Positions 24,008-33,013 of a stretch of DNA of 64,000 nucleotides are shown here, in pieces. Position 1 is the stretch's first letter. Each line of letters opens with the position of its first letter. This DNA is from Mucilaginibacter rivuli. GTDB taxonomy: Bacteria > Bacteroidota > Bacteroidia > Sphingobacteriales > Sphingobacteriaceae. The stretch covers positions 496,001 through 560,000 of the forward strand of contig NZ_JAHXPQ010000004.1 of NCBI RefSeq assembly GCF_019391655.1, given 5' to 3'. The notes beneath the pieces were generated by a model that searched no databases, was not told the origin of the DNA, and saw only the letters and a list, made by a program, of their open reading frames with translations. Both the position numbers and the translations under genes were made by a program.

Positions 24008-25258
24008 TTATAAACCAAACGCGGCTTTCACTTTATCTACATAATCCAGTTTCTCCCAGGTAAACAATTCCACCTCGAAGGTTTTTGCTGAGCCATCGGG
24101 CAGGGTAAACGTTTTGGTTACCGTTTGCGGCTCTTTACCAAAGTGACCGTAAGCAGCGGTTTCGCTATAAATAGGGTTACGCAGTTTAAAGCGGGTTTCA
24201 ATGGCGTAAGGTGTCATGTCAAACAGGCTTTCCACTTTCTCAGCTATCTGGCCGTCTGTTAATTTTACTTTAGCGGTACCATAAGTGTTTACATAAATAC
24301 CCATTGGTTTAGCAACACCAATGGCGTAACTAACTTGTACCAATATCTCATCGGCTAAACCGGCAGCAACCAGATTTTTAGCAATGTGGCGTGTTGCGTA
24401 AGCAGCAGAGCGGTCAACCTTTGATGGGTCTTTGCCCGAAAATGCACCACCGCCGTGCGCGCCTTTACCGCCATAAGTATCCACAATAATTTTGCGGCCT
24501 GTTAAGCCGGTATCACCATGCGGGCCGCCAATAACAAATTTACCTGTTGGGTTAATGTGGTAAACAATATCATCATTAAAAAAGTGACCATATTTAGGGT
24601 ATTTGCTTTTTACACGCGGAATAAGGATACCAATAATGTCTTCACGGATCTTGGCAAGCATTTTAGCTTCTTCGTCAAAATCATCGTGCTGGGTTGATAC
24701 AACAATGGCATCAATACGCACCGGCTGGTTATCATCGCCATACTCCAGCGTTACCTGCGATTTTGCATCAGGGCGTAAATACTTAATATCGCTGTTTTCG
24801 CGGCGTATCGCGGCAAGCTCCAATAATATAGCGTGGGCAATATCCAATGCCAATGGCATATAGTTATCAGTTTCAACGGTAGCGTAGCCAAACATCATAC
24901 CCTGGTCGCCCGCGCCTTGTTCTTCTTTTGTTTTGCGGTCAACACCCTGGTTAATATCCGGTGATTGCTCATGTATAGCCGATAGCACACCACATGATGA
25001 GCCATCAAACATATATTCGGCCTTGGTGTAACCAATTTTGTTGATCACATCGCGGGCTATTTTCTGTACATCAAGGTAAGTTTTAGATTTTACTTCGCCG
25101 GCCAAAATAACCTGCCCGGTAGTAACTAAAGTTTCACAGGCAACCTTTGATTCAGGGTCGAATGCCAGAAAATTGTCAATTAATGCATCCGAAATTTGAT
25201 CGGCAACTTTATCCGGGTGCCCTTCTGATACCGACTCTGAAGTAAATAAATAAGACAT
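24008..25258 (-). CDS. metK: S-adenosylmethionine synthetase
   Basis: 416 aa. MetK motifs are plain: [20 protein letters not shown] at the N-terminus, [12 protein letters not shown] (ATP-binding), [20 protein letters not shown] and [20 protein letters not shown]. It makes SAM from methionine and ATP in the cytoplasm. The 5' leader carries a SAM-II-type riboswitch, so expression should fall when SAM is plentiful. Confidence 0.98.
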   Translation of the reverse strand: MSYLFTSESVSEGHPDKVADQISDALIDNFLAFDPESKVACETLVTTGQVILAGEVKSKTYLDVQKIARDVINKIGYTKAEYMFDGSSCGVLSAIHEQSPDINQGVDRKTKEEQGAGDQGMMFGYATVETDNYMPLALDIAHAILLELAAIRRENSDIKYLRPDAKSQVTLEYGDDNQPVRIDAIVVSTQHDDFDEEAKMLAKIREDIIGILIPRVKSKYPKYGHFFNDDIVYHINPTGKFVIGGPHGDTGLTGRKIIVDTYGGKGAHGGGAFSGKDPSKVDRSAAYATRHIAKNLVAAGLADEILVQVSYAIGVAKPMGIYVNTYGTAKVKLTDGQIAEKVESLFDMTPYAIETRFKLRNPIYSETAAYGHFGKEPQTVTKTFTLPDGSAKTFEVELFTWEKLDYVDKVKAAFGL

Positions 25259-25327
25259 AATTTTTTAAAATTTATTGATATACGAAAGAATAGACGGCAA
25301 GAGAGGGATTGGAGGTAAAAAAAGAAG

Positions 25328-25400
25328 CGGTTTTTTAGCACTTTTTTACGTGGTTGCAATCCGGCCCTAAGGCTTTCCAAATCAGTCCACTTTCGTGCGG
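25328..25400 (-). ncRNA. SAM-II-type riboswitch (long-loop variant) in the metK leader
   Basis: Read on the minus strand: GTGG (25390-25387), then ACTGATTT, a loop with its own small gcc/ggc hairpin, CCGGATTGCAA, and the closing CCAC (25353-25350). The downstream tail GTGCTAAAAAA (25341-25331) would form the pseudoknot. The CUGAUUU...AUUGCAA...GCUAAAAA order agrees with the SAM-II consensus as I remember it; the extra loop hairpin fits the long-loop form known from Bacteroidota. It ends about 70 nt before metK. No covariance-model score could be run. Confidence 0.75.
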
Positions 25401-25426
25401 CTAAGTTAAAACAATTTTATAAAAGT

Positions 25427-25446
25427 CAAAAATACAAGTACTTTTG
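25427..25446. promoter_or_regulatory. Back-to-back -7 elements for metK and the lipid kinase
   Basis: TATTTTTG on the minus strand (25434-25427), upstream of the riboswitch, and TACTTTTG on the plus strand (25439-25446), 20 nt before the lipid kinase start, both fit TAnnTTTG. They are 4 bp apart, so the divergent promoters share one short control region. -33 boxes are not clear. Confidence 0.55.
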
Positions 25447-25466
25447 CGCCGCTTATAATACAGAGA

Positions 25467-26354
25467 TTGAAAAAGAGAGCATTATTTATAATTAACCCTG
25501 TTTCGGGCGGCAAAAACAAGGATAGCGTACCGGGTCTGATAGGTAAACATTTCGACAAAAACAGCTTTGATTATACCATTGTACATAGCACGCTCGAAAA
25601 GCCCATCCGCACCATAGCCAAAGAAGCTATGGCCGGTTATGATATTATTGTAGCCGTGGGCGGCGATGGCACAGTTAACGAGATCGCATCGGCAATAGCC
25701 GGAACAGATAAAGTATTGGCTGTTATACCTTACGGCTCGGGTAACGGGCTTTCGCGCTTTTTACAGATACCGATGGATCCCGTTAAGGCTATTGCTGCCA
25801 TTAATGAGGGCCACACCCAAATTATGGATGCCGGTAAGGTAAATGGCCAGTGGTTTTTTAACATGGCAGGCATAGGGTTTGATGCCCACATCAGCGAAGT
25901 GTTCGCCCGTACTAAACACCGGGGCTTTAGGTCGTACTTTGAGTCGTCGGTAAAAGAGATCTCAAAATATAAGGCGAAAGATTACCACATAGAAATTGAT
26001 GGTGATGTTTATGAGAGGAATGCATTTATGCTCTGCTTTGCCAACTCATCACAATTTGGCAACAATGCACACGTATCGCCCGATGCGTCCCTGCACGATG
26101 GTTTGATAGATGTAGTTATTGTAAAGCAATTCCCCGTTATCCGCTTATTGGAAATGGGCCTGCGTATGCTGTTTAAAAAGGTAGAGAGTTCAAAATACGT
26201 ACAAATAATACGTGGCCGCGATATAAAAGTATCCCGCAAAGGCGATGGCCCCTTGCACCTGGATGGCGAGCCGCAAATTACCGGCCCCATACTCGAAATA
26301 AAAGTAGTACCCAACGCGTTAAATGTAATAGTAGGCGCCAATTATAAACCCTGA
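25467..26354 (+). CDS. Diacylglycerol/sphingosine-type lipid kinase (YegS/DgkB family)
   Basis: 295 aa beginning at a TTG codon (MKKRALFIINPVSGGKNKD); no ATG fits near it. Kinase motifs: FIINPVSGGK, VAVGGDGTVNEIASAIAG and IPYGSGNGLSRFL. The C-terminal domain has VSPDASLHDGLIDVVIVK and GPLHLDGEPQ. It phosphorylates diacylglycerol or a related lipid using ATP. Bacteroidota make sphingolipids, so a sphingoid base is possible; sequence does not settle it. The SUI1 gene follows after 11 nt. Confidence 0.9.
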   Translation: MKKRALFIINPVSGGKNKDSVPGLIGKHFDKNSFDYTIVHSTLEKPIRTIAKEAMAGYDIIVAVGGDGTVNEIASAIAGTDKVLAVIPYGSGNGLSRFLQIPMDPVKAIAAINEGHTQIMDAGKVNGQWFFNMAGIGFDAHISEVFARTKHRGFRSYFESSVKEISKYKAKDYHIEIDGDVYERNAFMLCFANSSQFGNNAHVSPDASLHDGLIDVVIVKQFPVIRLLEMGLRMLFKKVESSKYVQIIRGRDIKVSRKGDGPLHLDGEPQITGPILEIKVVPNALNVIVGANYKP

Positions 26355-26365
26355 GTTAAATTTGC

Positions 26366-26707
26366 ATGTCGAAAAAAAATAAAAACATTACCGGCGTTGT
26401 TTATTCTACCGACCCGGGTTTTCAATATAACGTTGAGCATGATAACGCATCCGAAGCATTGCCGGCCCAGCAGCAAAACCTTAAAATATACCTCGATCGC
26501 AAAGGCGGCGGCAAATTGGTTACCCGTATAACAGGTTATGTTGGCCCGGCTGATGAACTTGAGGCCATCGGTAAAAAGTTGAAATCGAAATGCGGCGTCG
26601 GCGGATCGGTAAAAGACCATGAAATACTCATTCAGGGCGATTTTAGGGACAAAATTTTAACCCTTCTCATTCAAGACGGATACAAGGCTAAAAAAGCGGG
26701 CGGATAA
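26366..26707 (+). CDS. SUI1/YciH-family translation factor
   Basis: 113 aa. The SUI1 domain (about 35-110) is recognisable: [40 protein letters not shown] and [19 protein letters not shown]. Bacterial homologues of eIF1 influence start-codon selection. It is 11 nt downstream of the lipid kinase gene and probably co-transcribed; a TAnnTTTG string (TAAATTTG, 26357-26364) ends 1 nt before the ATG. Confidence 0.92.
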   Translation: MSKKNKNITGVVYSTDPGFQYNVEHDNASEALPAQQQNLKIYLDRKGGGKLVTRITGYVGPADELEAIGKKLKSKCGVGGSVKDHEILIQGDFRDKILTLLIQDGYKAKKAGG

Positions 26708-27080
26708 ACTTTTTAATAAGTGGTTTATTTTTTTTATTCTTTATGGAATCCGCTTCCTCATTTGCATCTCTATCTATATTGTACTAAAGCGATGGGCTGC
26801 CAGTATCGTTTTAGTTACAAATAAATTTTAATGTATTGTTTGCGTTTGTAAAAAAAAATGGTTTGTATTGTAGAAAATTGTATCCAAAAAATACAATAAT
26901 TTTATTTTCTATCGTTCTTTAATCACCATTTGTAAACCACGCCAATATTAATTTATTGTAAACAATGAGGTAAAGCGGTTTTTTTTACCCATTAATATTA
27001 TAAATTTGCTATCGGCACATAACAGCGCATTAATTAACTTACATTTATAAAACTAAAAACTAAAACTAAATTTTAAAGTA
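26708..27080. other. AT-rich control region of the TonB cluster
   Basis: 373 bp without a gene. TAAATTTG (27001-27008) matches the -7 element and would start transcription about 65-70 nt before the exbB-like ATG. Several A/T tracts and ATTGTA/TACAAT words occur but no strong palindrome. No RNA gene is recognised. Confidence 0.5.
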
Positions 27081-27920
27081 ATGGCAAACGCACCAGCACC
27101 AAAACCAACTACCGTTAAAAAAGAAAGCTCAGGAGCAGCGAGCATGTTTTCATCGCTGGCTATACCTATTTGTTTTGTAGTAGCATTAGCTACGTTCATT
27201 CTCGTATTGGGAAATGGAAGTCACTTTAAAGGTGGCGACCCTGAGTCTGATCCAACTGATATCTTCGGTATCATTCACAAAGGTGGGGTAATTGTACCTA
27301 TCATCATGACCATGTTATTAATGGTAATCGTTTTCTCTATCGAGCGTTTTGTTGTTATTGGCAAAGCTTCTGGTTCAGGTAGTGTTGATTCTTTTGTTAA
27401 AAAAGTACAAGCATTCTTAAACGCCGGTAATATCGAAGCTGCAAGTGCAGAGTGCGATAAACAAAAAGGTTCGGTTGCTAACGTAATCAAATCAGGTTTG
27501 AAAAAATACCGCGAAATGGAATTGGAAACCAAACTTGACGTAGATCAGAAAACTTTGGCTATCCAAAAAGATATCGAAGAAGCAACTTCATTGGAAATGC
27601 CAATGTTAGAGCAAAACTTAACTATCATTGCTACATTGGTATCTATCGGTACATTGATGGGCTTGTTAGGTACTGTAATCGGTATGATCAAGGCCTTCAA
27701 AACACTGGCAACATCAGGTGCTCCAAACCAGGCCGATCTTTCTGCTCACATTTCTGAAGCGTTGATCAACACTGCGTTAGGTATCAGTACATCAGCTTTA
27801 TCAATCATCATGTATAACATCTTTACATCTAAAATTGATAAATTGACTTATGCTATTGACGAAACAGGCTTTAGCATCGTTCAAACATTTGCTGCTTCAC
27901 ATAAATCAGCAAGCCATTAA
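27081..27920 (+). CDS. exbB: ExbB/TolQ-family proton channel subunit
   Basis: 279 aa. A first TM (IPICFVVALATFILVLGNGS), then the family core: TM2 (VIVPIIMTMLLMVIVFSIER), a helical cytoplasmic domain (GNIEAASAECDKQKGSVANV), and the two C-terminal TMs (IIATLVSIGTLMGLLGTVIG and TALGISTSALSIIMYNIFTS). It forms the pentameric proton-conducting channel that powers TonB. The following genes encode two ExbD proteins and TonB, so the whole energy-transduction complex is here. The symbol is assigned by family and context. Confidence 0.92.
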   Translation: MANAPAPKPTTVKKESSGAASMFSSLAIPICFVVALATFILVLGNGSHFKGGDPESDPTDIFGIIHKGGVIVPIIMTMLLMVIVFSIERFVVIGKASGSGSVDSFVKKVQAFLNAGNIEAASAECDKQKGSVANVIKSGLKKYREMELETKLDVDQKTLAIQKDIEEATSLEMPMLEQNLTIIATLVSIGTLMGLLGTVIGMIKAFKTLATSGAPNQADLSAHISEALINTALGISTSALSIIMYNIFTSKIDKLTYAIDETGFSIVQTFAASHKSASH

Positions 27921-28001
27921 TAGTGCGGAATGAGTAAAGGCACGGCTAACCCCGAGCCTGTATCTGACCTAATTTCTCACTAATAATAATTTAAACAGAA
28001 T

Positions 28002-28613
28002 ATGCCAAGAGTTAAAATAGCACGTAAAAGTACAGCCACCGACATGACAGCCATGTGCGACGTAGCTTTCCTTTTGCTAACATTTTTCATCCTAACATCC
28101 AAGTTTAAAACAGCAGATCCGGTTCCGGTTGATATTCCGGGTTATACCAAAACTGTTGTTTTACCTGAGGATAATATTGCTACACTCACAATAGGCCAGG
28201 GTAAAGTGTTTTTTGGTGTTGAAGGTATACCTATCCGCAAGCAAATGCTTGAAGAGGTTGGTAAGATCTACAGCATCACATTCACTCCCGAAGAAACTAA
28301 TACGTTTGTTACCATGCCAACATTTGGTATGCCAATAGCCCAGTTAAAAGGTTATTTAAGCATGGATCCTGATAAACGTAAAGAAATTCAGCAACCCGGT
28401 ATCCCTACGGATTCGGTAAGTAATGAATTGTTCAACTGGATAAAACAAGCCCGCGTTGCCGATGTAGTATTAAATCAAAAAGCTTTGCGTATCACCATTA
28501 AAGGTGATGCAAGACAAGAGTACCCAACCATTAAAACGGTTATTGCTACTCTGCAAAAGCAAAAAGTTAACAAATTTAGTTTAATTACAGCGCTAAAAGC
28601 GGCGCCTAAATAA
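28002..28613 (+). CDS. exbD: ExbD/TolR-family protein 1
   Basis: 203 aa. One N-terminal TM with the essential Asp in TATDMTAMCDVAFLLLTFFI, then a periplasmic domain longer than E. coli ExbD (about 140 aa). It pairs with ExbB in proton-driven energising of TonB. A second exbD-like gene begins 6 nt downstream; two paralogues are common in Bacteroidota TonB operons. Confidence 0.9.
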   Translation: MPRVKIARKSTATDMTAMCDVAFLLLTFFILTSKFKTADPVPVDIPGYTKTVVLPEDNIATLTIGQGKVFFGVEGIPIRKQMLEEVGKIYSITFTPEETNTFVTMPTFGMPIAQLKGYLSMDPDKRKEIQQPGIPTDSVSNELFNWIKQARVADVVLNQKALRITIKGDARQEYPTIKTVIATLQKQKVNKFSLITALKAAPK

Positions 28614-28619
28614 CATACA

Positions 28620-29156
28620 ATGGCAGAATTAGACACCTCCGGCGGGGGTAAGCATAAAGGTGGCAAGGTTCGCTCGAAAAAAGCGTCAACCCGCGTGGAT
28701 CTAACCGCGATGGTTGATTTGGCTTTCTTGCTTATCACCTTCTTTATGCTAACTACAACCTTATCCAAATCAAAAGCGATGGATATGGTTATGCCCGATA
28801 AAGATGATCAAAAGAAAGATGAGCTGGCAGTAGCTGAATCAAGAACGATGACCATTCTTTTAGGTAGCCACGACAAAATTGAGTGGTATATGGGTTTACC
28901 CGGAAAATCGACACCAACAATTGATAATTTTGGTAAAGACGGTTTACGCAAAGCCCTTATAGAAAATGGTAATAAAGTTAAAGCAGAACATGGCGGACAG
29001 CCGATGATTGTTTTGATTAAACCGAGCGATAAATCAAACTACGCTAACTTTGTTGCAGCGCTTGATGAGTTGAACATTACAGGTATCGATATCCACGCTG
29101 TTGTTGATATTATGCCTATAGAAGTGGAAGACTTAAAAAAGAACGGGTTGTATTAA
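28620..29156 (+). CDS. ExbD/TolR-family protein 2
   Basis: 178 aa. A Lys/Gly-rich start precedes a TM with the conserved Asp (RVDLTAMVDLAFLLITFFML); the periplasmic part has the repeated LGSHDKIEWYMGLPG and PMIVLIKPSDKSNYANFVAA pattern. It differs enough from the first ExbD to be a specialised partner rather than a recent duplicate. Confidence 0.9.
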   Translation: MAELDTSGGGKHKGGKVRSKKASTRVDLTAMVDLAFLLITFFMLTTTLSKSKAMDMVMPDKDDQKKDELAVAESRTMTILLGSHDKIEWYMGLPGKSTPTIDNFGKDGLRKALIENGNKVKAEHGGQPMIVLIKPSDKSNYANFVAALDELNITGIDIHAVVDIMPIEVEDLKKNGLY

Positions 29157-29208
29157 TTACAACAAAAGAGATAATTAACTGTTAAATAAATAGTAAAGCC
29201 AAAAAAAA

Positions 29209-30036
29209 ATGTTTGGAGACAAAATAGATATTTTCAATCCCGAATGGCTTAACGTCGTGTTTAAAGGTCGTAACCAGGCTTACGGAGCTTACGAACTGCG
29301 CAAAGAGAACCCTAAAAATACCAATAAGGCGCTCATTATTGCTGTGGCATCGTTTGTTATCGTACTGGCCAGCCCGACCATTTATAACGTTGTTATGGGA
29401 TTCATTCCGAAAAGGGATGAAAAGGTAAAAGTTACCGATGTGGTACTTTTGCCACCGCCACCAATTGATCAAACTAAACCACCACCGCCGCCACCAAAGG
29501 AGCCTCCGAAACCCAAGGTTGACCAGGTTCGTTTCCCTCCTCCGGTTGTAAAACCCGATAACGAGGTACGCGAAAAAGATCCGCCAACTGATAAGCAATT
29601 AGAGGTAGCAGATCCGGGTCCGAAGGAACAAAAAGGTGATCCGAATGCACAGATACGTGTTGATGAGCCGGTAGGTAATGCCGATGTTCAGGCAGTAACT
29701 GAAGGCGATGGAAACCAGATATTTACCGCGGTTGAGGTTGAGCCTGAACCGGCAGGAGGTATGCAGAAGTTTTATGACTTCCTGGGTAACAAAATTAAGT
29801 ACCCTAATGCGGCAAAAGAAGCCGGTACGCAGGGAAGAGTTATTTTACAGTTCGTTGTTGAAAAGGACGGTAGTTTAACAGATATTAAAGTTATGCGCGA
29901 ACCAGGTAATGGTTTAGGAGACGAGGCAACCCGTGTTCTTAAATTAGCACCTAAATGGAAACCGGGTATCCAAAACGGAAAACCGGTGCGTGTACAATAC
30001 ACTATCCCGGTTAACTTTAGCCTGGGAGATCAGTAA
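29209..30036 (+). CDS. tonB: TonB energy transducer
   Basis: 275 aa. N-terminal TM about residues 40-62 (ALIIAVASFVIVLASPTIYN), a Pro-rich spacer (PPPPIDQTKPPPPPPKEPPK) spanning the periplasm, and a C-terminal TonB domain with the YPNAAKEAGTQGRVILQFVV and VLKLAPKWKPGIQNGKPVRV motifs. The start region DIFNPEWLNVVFKGRNQAYG is typical of Bacteroidota TonB proteins. It transfers proton-motive energy to outer-membrane SusC/TonB-dependent receptors. Confidence 0.94.
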   Translation: MFGDKIDIFNPEWLNVVFKGRNQAYGAYELRKENPKNTNKALIIAVASFVIVLASPTIYNVVMGFIPKRDEKVKVTDVVLLPPPPIDQTKPPPPPPKEPPKPKVDQVRFPPPVVKPDNEVREKDPPTDKQLEVADPGPKEQKGDPNAQIRVDEPVGNADVQAVTEGDGNQIFTAVEVEPEPAGGMQKFYDFLGNKIKYPNAAKEAGTQGRVILQFVVEKDGSLTDIKVMREPGNGLGDEATRVLKLAPKWKPGIQNGKPVRVQYTIPVNFSLGDQ

Positions 30037-30042
30037 AAATTG

Positions 30043-30270
30043 ATGCTAAGTAATCAAGAAAAGCAGAAATCGCTCAAAAGGCGGTTTCTGCTTATTTTAG
30101 GATTGTTGGTATTTGGCTCATTAGCCATTTTGGGCCTTGTACTTATTTTTTGGAATGGGATGCCTTTGGACATGCCAAAAACTACAAGGCAGTTATTTGG
30201 CGGAGTAATGATCATTTACGCTTTGTTGCGTTTTCCGCGATTGCTAAGAAAAGATACCAATGAAAAATAA
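30043..30270 (+). CDS. Small two-TM membrane protein in the TonB cluster
   Basis: 75 aa from ATG 30043; a TTG 3 nt earlier is possible. Two hydrophobic segments (FLLILGLLVFGSLAILGLVL, and LFGGVMIIYALLRFPRLL) flank a short loop. No family is recognised. The stop overlaps the next gene by 11 nt, so it is part of the tonB operon. Confidence 0.6.
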   Translation: MLSNQEKQKSLKRRFLLILGLLVFGSLAILGLVLIFWNGMPLDMPKTTRQLFGGVMIIYALLRFPRLLRKDTNEK

Positions 30271-31174
30271 AGGCTTTTACATATTGTCGTTTTTATTAGT
30301 ACTGGCTTTAGGCTTTGGCTGTGATGCCCCCGCCCGGCAAGACAAAGGTACAGACGGCTTTATAGAAGGTACAACCAGGTTTGTTGTTGATGAATCGTTC
30401 GCTCCAATTGTTGATGAAGAAGCCTACGTTTTTAAGGCTTTGTATAACAAGGCAAAACCTCAGTTTATCAATACATCAGAACGCAATGCCTTAAACCTAT
30501 TTTTAACCGACAGTATTCGTATTGCTATTTTGGCCCGCAACTTAAGGCCCGATGAGCAAAAATTGCTGAAAAGCAAAACCCTCACTGCCGAAATAAATTT
30601 ATTTGCATACGATGCCGTTACCCTGATTGTAAACAAAGAATCAGCAGATACCATCACTTCGGCAGGCGAAATAAAAAAAATGCTTAATGGTCAGACAAAA
30701 ACAGACAGAAATATTGTTTTTGATAATCCTAACTCAAGCATAACAAGATATTTGAAGGAGTTTTCGGGCAACCAAACCCTTCAGCAAAAAAACATTTACG
30801 CCCTTAAATCAAACGTTGAAGTGATTAAGTACGTGAGTGAACATAAGGATGCGATAGGCTTTGTAAGCTTTACCTGGCTGAATGATCCCGACAAATCATA
30901 CGCCGACCTGGTTGGAAAAGTTAAAATTGTTGGTGTCAGCAATGAGTCATATAAAGAAGATACCAAAACTTGCTTTAAACCATCGCAAACAACACTGGCT
31001 CTAAAACAATATCCGCTTATCAGGCCTTTATATATAATTAACAGTACGGGGCGCACCGGTTTAGGCACAGGGTTTGCGGCATTTTTAGCAAGTGAAAGGG
31101 GGCAGCGTATTATTTTACGATCGGGAATTTTGCCTGATTCAATACCGCCACGGGAAGTAATAATGGGTAAATAA
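30260..31174 (+). CDS. PstS-like substrate-binding lipoprotein
   Basis: 304 aa. Lipobox LVLALGFGCDAP makes Cys21 the lipid anchor. The rest resembles the type-2 periplasmic-binding fold of PstS-type phosphate-binding proteins: an early FVVDESFAPIVDEEA, FDNPNSSITRYLKEFSGNQ in the ligand loop region, then IGFVSFTWLNDP and the C-terminal GLGTGFAAFLASERGQRIIL. No PstABC permease is nearby, so it is not part of an ordinary ABC importer. Its place between tonB and a TPR gene suggests a role linked to TonB function or envelope sensing. Ligand unknown. Confidence 0.75.
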   Translation: MKNKGFYILSFLLVLALGFGCDAPARQDKGTDGFIEGTTRFVVDESFAPIVDEEAYVFKALYNKAKPQFINTSERNALNLFLTDSIRIAILARNLRPDEQKLLKSKTLTAEINLFAYDAVTLIVNKESADTITSAGEIKKMLNGQTKTDRNIVFDNPNSSITRYLKEFSGNQTLQQKNIYALKSNVEVIKYVSEHKDAIGFVSFTWLNDPDKSYADLVGKVKIVGVSNESYKEDTKTCFKPSQTTLALKQYPLIRPLYIINSTGRTGLGTGFAAFLASERGQRIILRSGILPDSIPPREVIMGK

Positions 31175-31197
31175 ATTTTTTAATATAATAGTGAACC

Positions 31198-32937
31198 ATG
31201 AAATTAGTAAATAAAGCAGCTATTGTTGCACTTGGCCTTAGTTTAGCAGGCACGGCGAGCTTTGCTCAAAGCCTGGCAGATGCAAAAAAAGCGCTGGATG
31301 CCGAACAATATCAGAAAGCGAAAAGCATGTTGAAAAACCTGACGGTTACTCAGCCCACAAAAGATGAAAACTTCTTTTACCTGGGCTTAGCATATATTGA
31401 TCAGGATTATACTGATTCTGCACGTATAGTATTCAATAAAGGTATTGCCATCAATCCAAAATCGGCATTAAACTATGTAGGTTTAGGAACAGTTGATCGT
31501 TTGGAGAAAAATCTGCCATCGGCTAAAGCCAACTTTGAGAAAGCCATGCTTATGGCCGGTAAAGATGCAAAGCCATATATATACGTAGCTAAAGCTTATG
31601 ATTATGTTAAACCTGGCGAAGTAAAACCACAGGTAGCTCCCGATCCGCTTTCGGCTTTAGCTGTTTTGGATAAGGCAAAAGTATTTGGCGCTAAGGATCC
31701 TGATTATTTTGTTGCAATAGGCGATGCCTACCGCGCTCAAGGTAATAGCAGCCAGGCATATATCAATTATACTTCGGCACAAGGTCTTGATCCAAATAGC
31801 CCTAAAATATTGGTTAACCTGGGTGTATTGGTTAAAAATGCCAATAACTTTGATGATGCTATTGTGAATTTCCAGGCTGCACTGGCTAAAGACCCAAGCT
31901 TTGGGCCTGCTTACCGCGAATGGGCAGAAACCAACTACTTGCAGGCTAATGCCGATAAAAAGAATGCGATAGCTAAAGACAAAGAAGCCGTTGAGCATTA
32001 CAAAAAATACCTTGACCTTACCGATAGGTCTATAGAATCTCGCCTGCGTTATGCCGACTTTTTGATATCGGCCCACGATTATAAAACATTGGAAGCTGAA
32101 ACTAATGATATGGCTAAAACAGAAGGCTCAAACCTGCGTGTTTACCGTTATTTGGGTTATTCTGCTTATGAGAACGGGAATTATGCTGCAGGTTTAACCG
32201 CCATTAATAAATGGTTAAAAGAAGCTGATCCAAAACGTATCATACCACAAGACTACCTGTACCTGGGCCGTTTACAAATGAAATCAGGTCAGGATTCATT
32301 AGGTATTGTTACTTTGCAAAATGTTGTTGCACAAGATAGTACACAGGCTGCTTTATACGGCGAGATAGCAAAAGCATATTACGGTAAAGGTAAATACCTG
32401 GATGCAGCTAAAGCTTACGATGCTTACATACATAAAAGCAGAAATGGTATTTTATTGAGCGATTATATTTCAATGGGCTATAGCTATTACCTTGCCTATG
32501 GTAACCAGGAAGATGCCGAAGCCAAAACTCATATTAAGGCCGATACCAGCTTACTATCAAAAGCCGATACCGCGTTTGGATATGTAAACGCTAAAATTAC
32601 AGCAGGTGGTAAACCGGCAAATGCGGGTATTGTGCAATATCGCGCCATGGTTGCCGATGCCCGTGAAACCGATAGGGCCAATAACTATAAAGGTTATGCC
32701 AAGCCTTATTATGAGCAATACATAGGCCTGGTTGCACCAACCAACCCTACCGATGATAAAACTAAAAAATCATTATTTAACGCTTACGCGTATTTAGGAT
32801 ATTACTATGAGTTTGTTGGCAAAGATGATGCAAAAGCATTAGAGAACTGGACAAAGGCCAAGGACCTCGACCCAACCAACAAGTCGGTGCAGGCCTACTT
32901 TACCCGTAAGGGCGGTGCGGCTGGTAAAGGCAAATAA
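31198..32937 (+). CDS. Secreted TPR-repeat protein of the TonB cluster
   Basis: 579 aa with a signal peptide (IVALGLSLAGTASFAQ). TPR units run through the whole protein, e.g. NFFYLGLAYIDQDYTDSARI, ALNYVGLGTVDRLEKNLPSA and KILVNLGVLVKNANNFDDAI. Such periplasmic TPR proteins act as scaffolds. It is the last gene of the exbB-exbD-exbD-tonB-(small)-pstS-like-TPR run and is followed by an intrinsic terminator. Confidence 0.85.
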   Translation: MKLVNKAAIVALGLSLAGTASFAQSLADAKKALDAEQYQKAKSMLKNLTVTQPTKDENFFYLGLAYIDQDYTDSARIVFNKGIAINPKSALNYVGLGTVDRLEKNLPSAKANFEKAMLMAGKDAKPYIYVAKAYDYVKPGEVKPQVAPDPLSALAVLDKAKVFGAKDPDYFVAIGDAYRAQGNSSQAYINYTSAQGLDPNSPKILVNLGVLVKNANNFDDAIVNFQAALAKDPSFGPAYREWAETNYLQANADKKNAIAKDKEAVEHYKKYLDLTDRSIESRLRYADFLISAHDYKTLEAETNDMAKTEGSNLRVYRYLGYSAYENGNYAAGLTAINKWLKEADPKRIIPQDYLYLGRLQMKSGQDSLGIVTLQNVVAQDSTQAALYGEIAKAYYGKGKYLDAAKAYDAYIHKSRNGILLSDYISMGYSYYLAYGNQEDAEAKTHIKADTSLLSKADTAFGYVNAKITAGGKPANAGIVQYRAMVADARETDRANNYKGYAKPYYEQYIGLVAPTNPTDDKTKKSLFNAYAYLGYYYEFVGKDDAKALENWTKAKDLDPTNKSVQAYFTRKGGAAGKGK

Positions 32938-32950
32938 TTACAGCATTTTT

Positions 32951-32985
32951 AAAAGGCATCAGTTAACTAACTGATGCCTTTTTTA
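32951..32985 (+). terminator. Intrinsic terminator ending the TonB cluster
   Basis: Perfect 13-bp arms aaaaggcatcagt / actgatgcctttt with a 6-nt loop, then TTT. It separates the TonB operon from nuoA. Confidence 0.92.
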
Positions 32986-33001
32986 TTTAACGTCTTCACA
33001 C

Positions 33002-33009
33002 TATATTTG
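33002..33009 (+). promoter_or_regulatory. Candidate nuoA promoter -7 element
   Basis: TATATTTG fits TAnnTTTG but ends only 4 nt before the nuoA ATG. If active, transcription would begin at or just next to the start codon, giving a leaderless or nearly leaderless mRNA. No TTG -33 partner is clear. Confidence 0.4.
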
Positions 33010-33013
33010 CCGC

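Noticed and set aside
26708..27080. Riboswitch or small RNA in the 373-bp region before exbB
   Set aside because: The region is AT-rich with only weak inverted repeats; no known RNA motif could be recognised.
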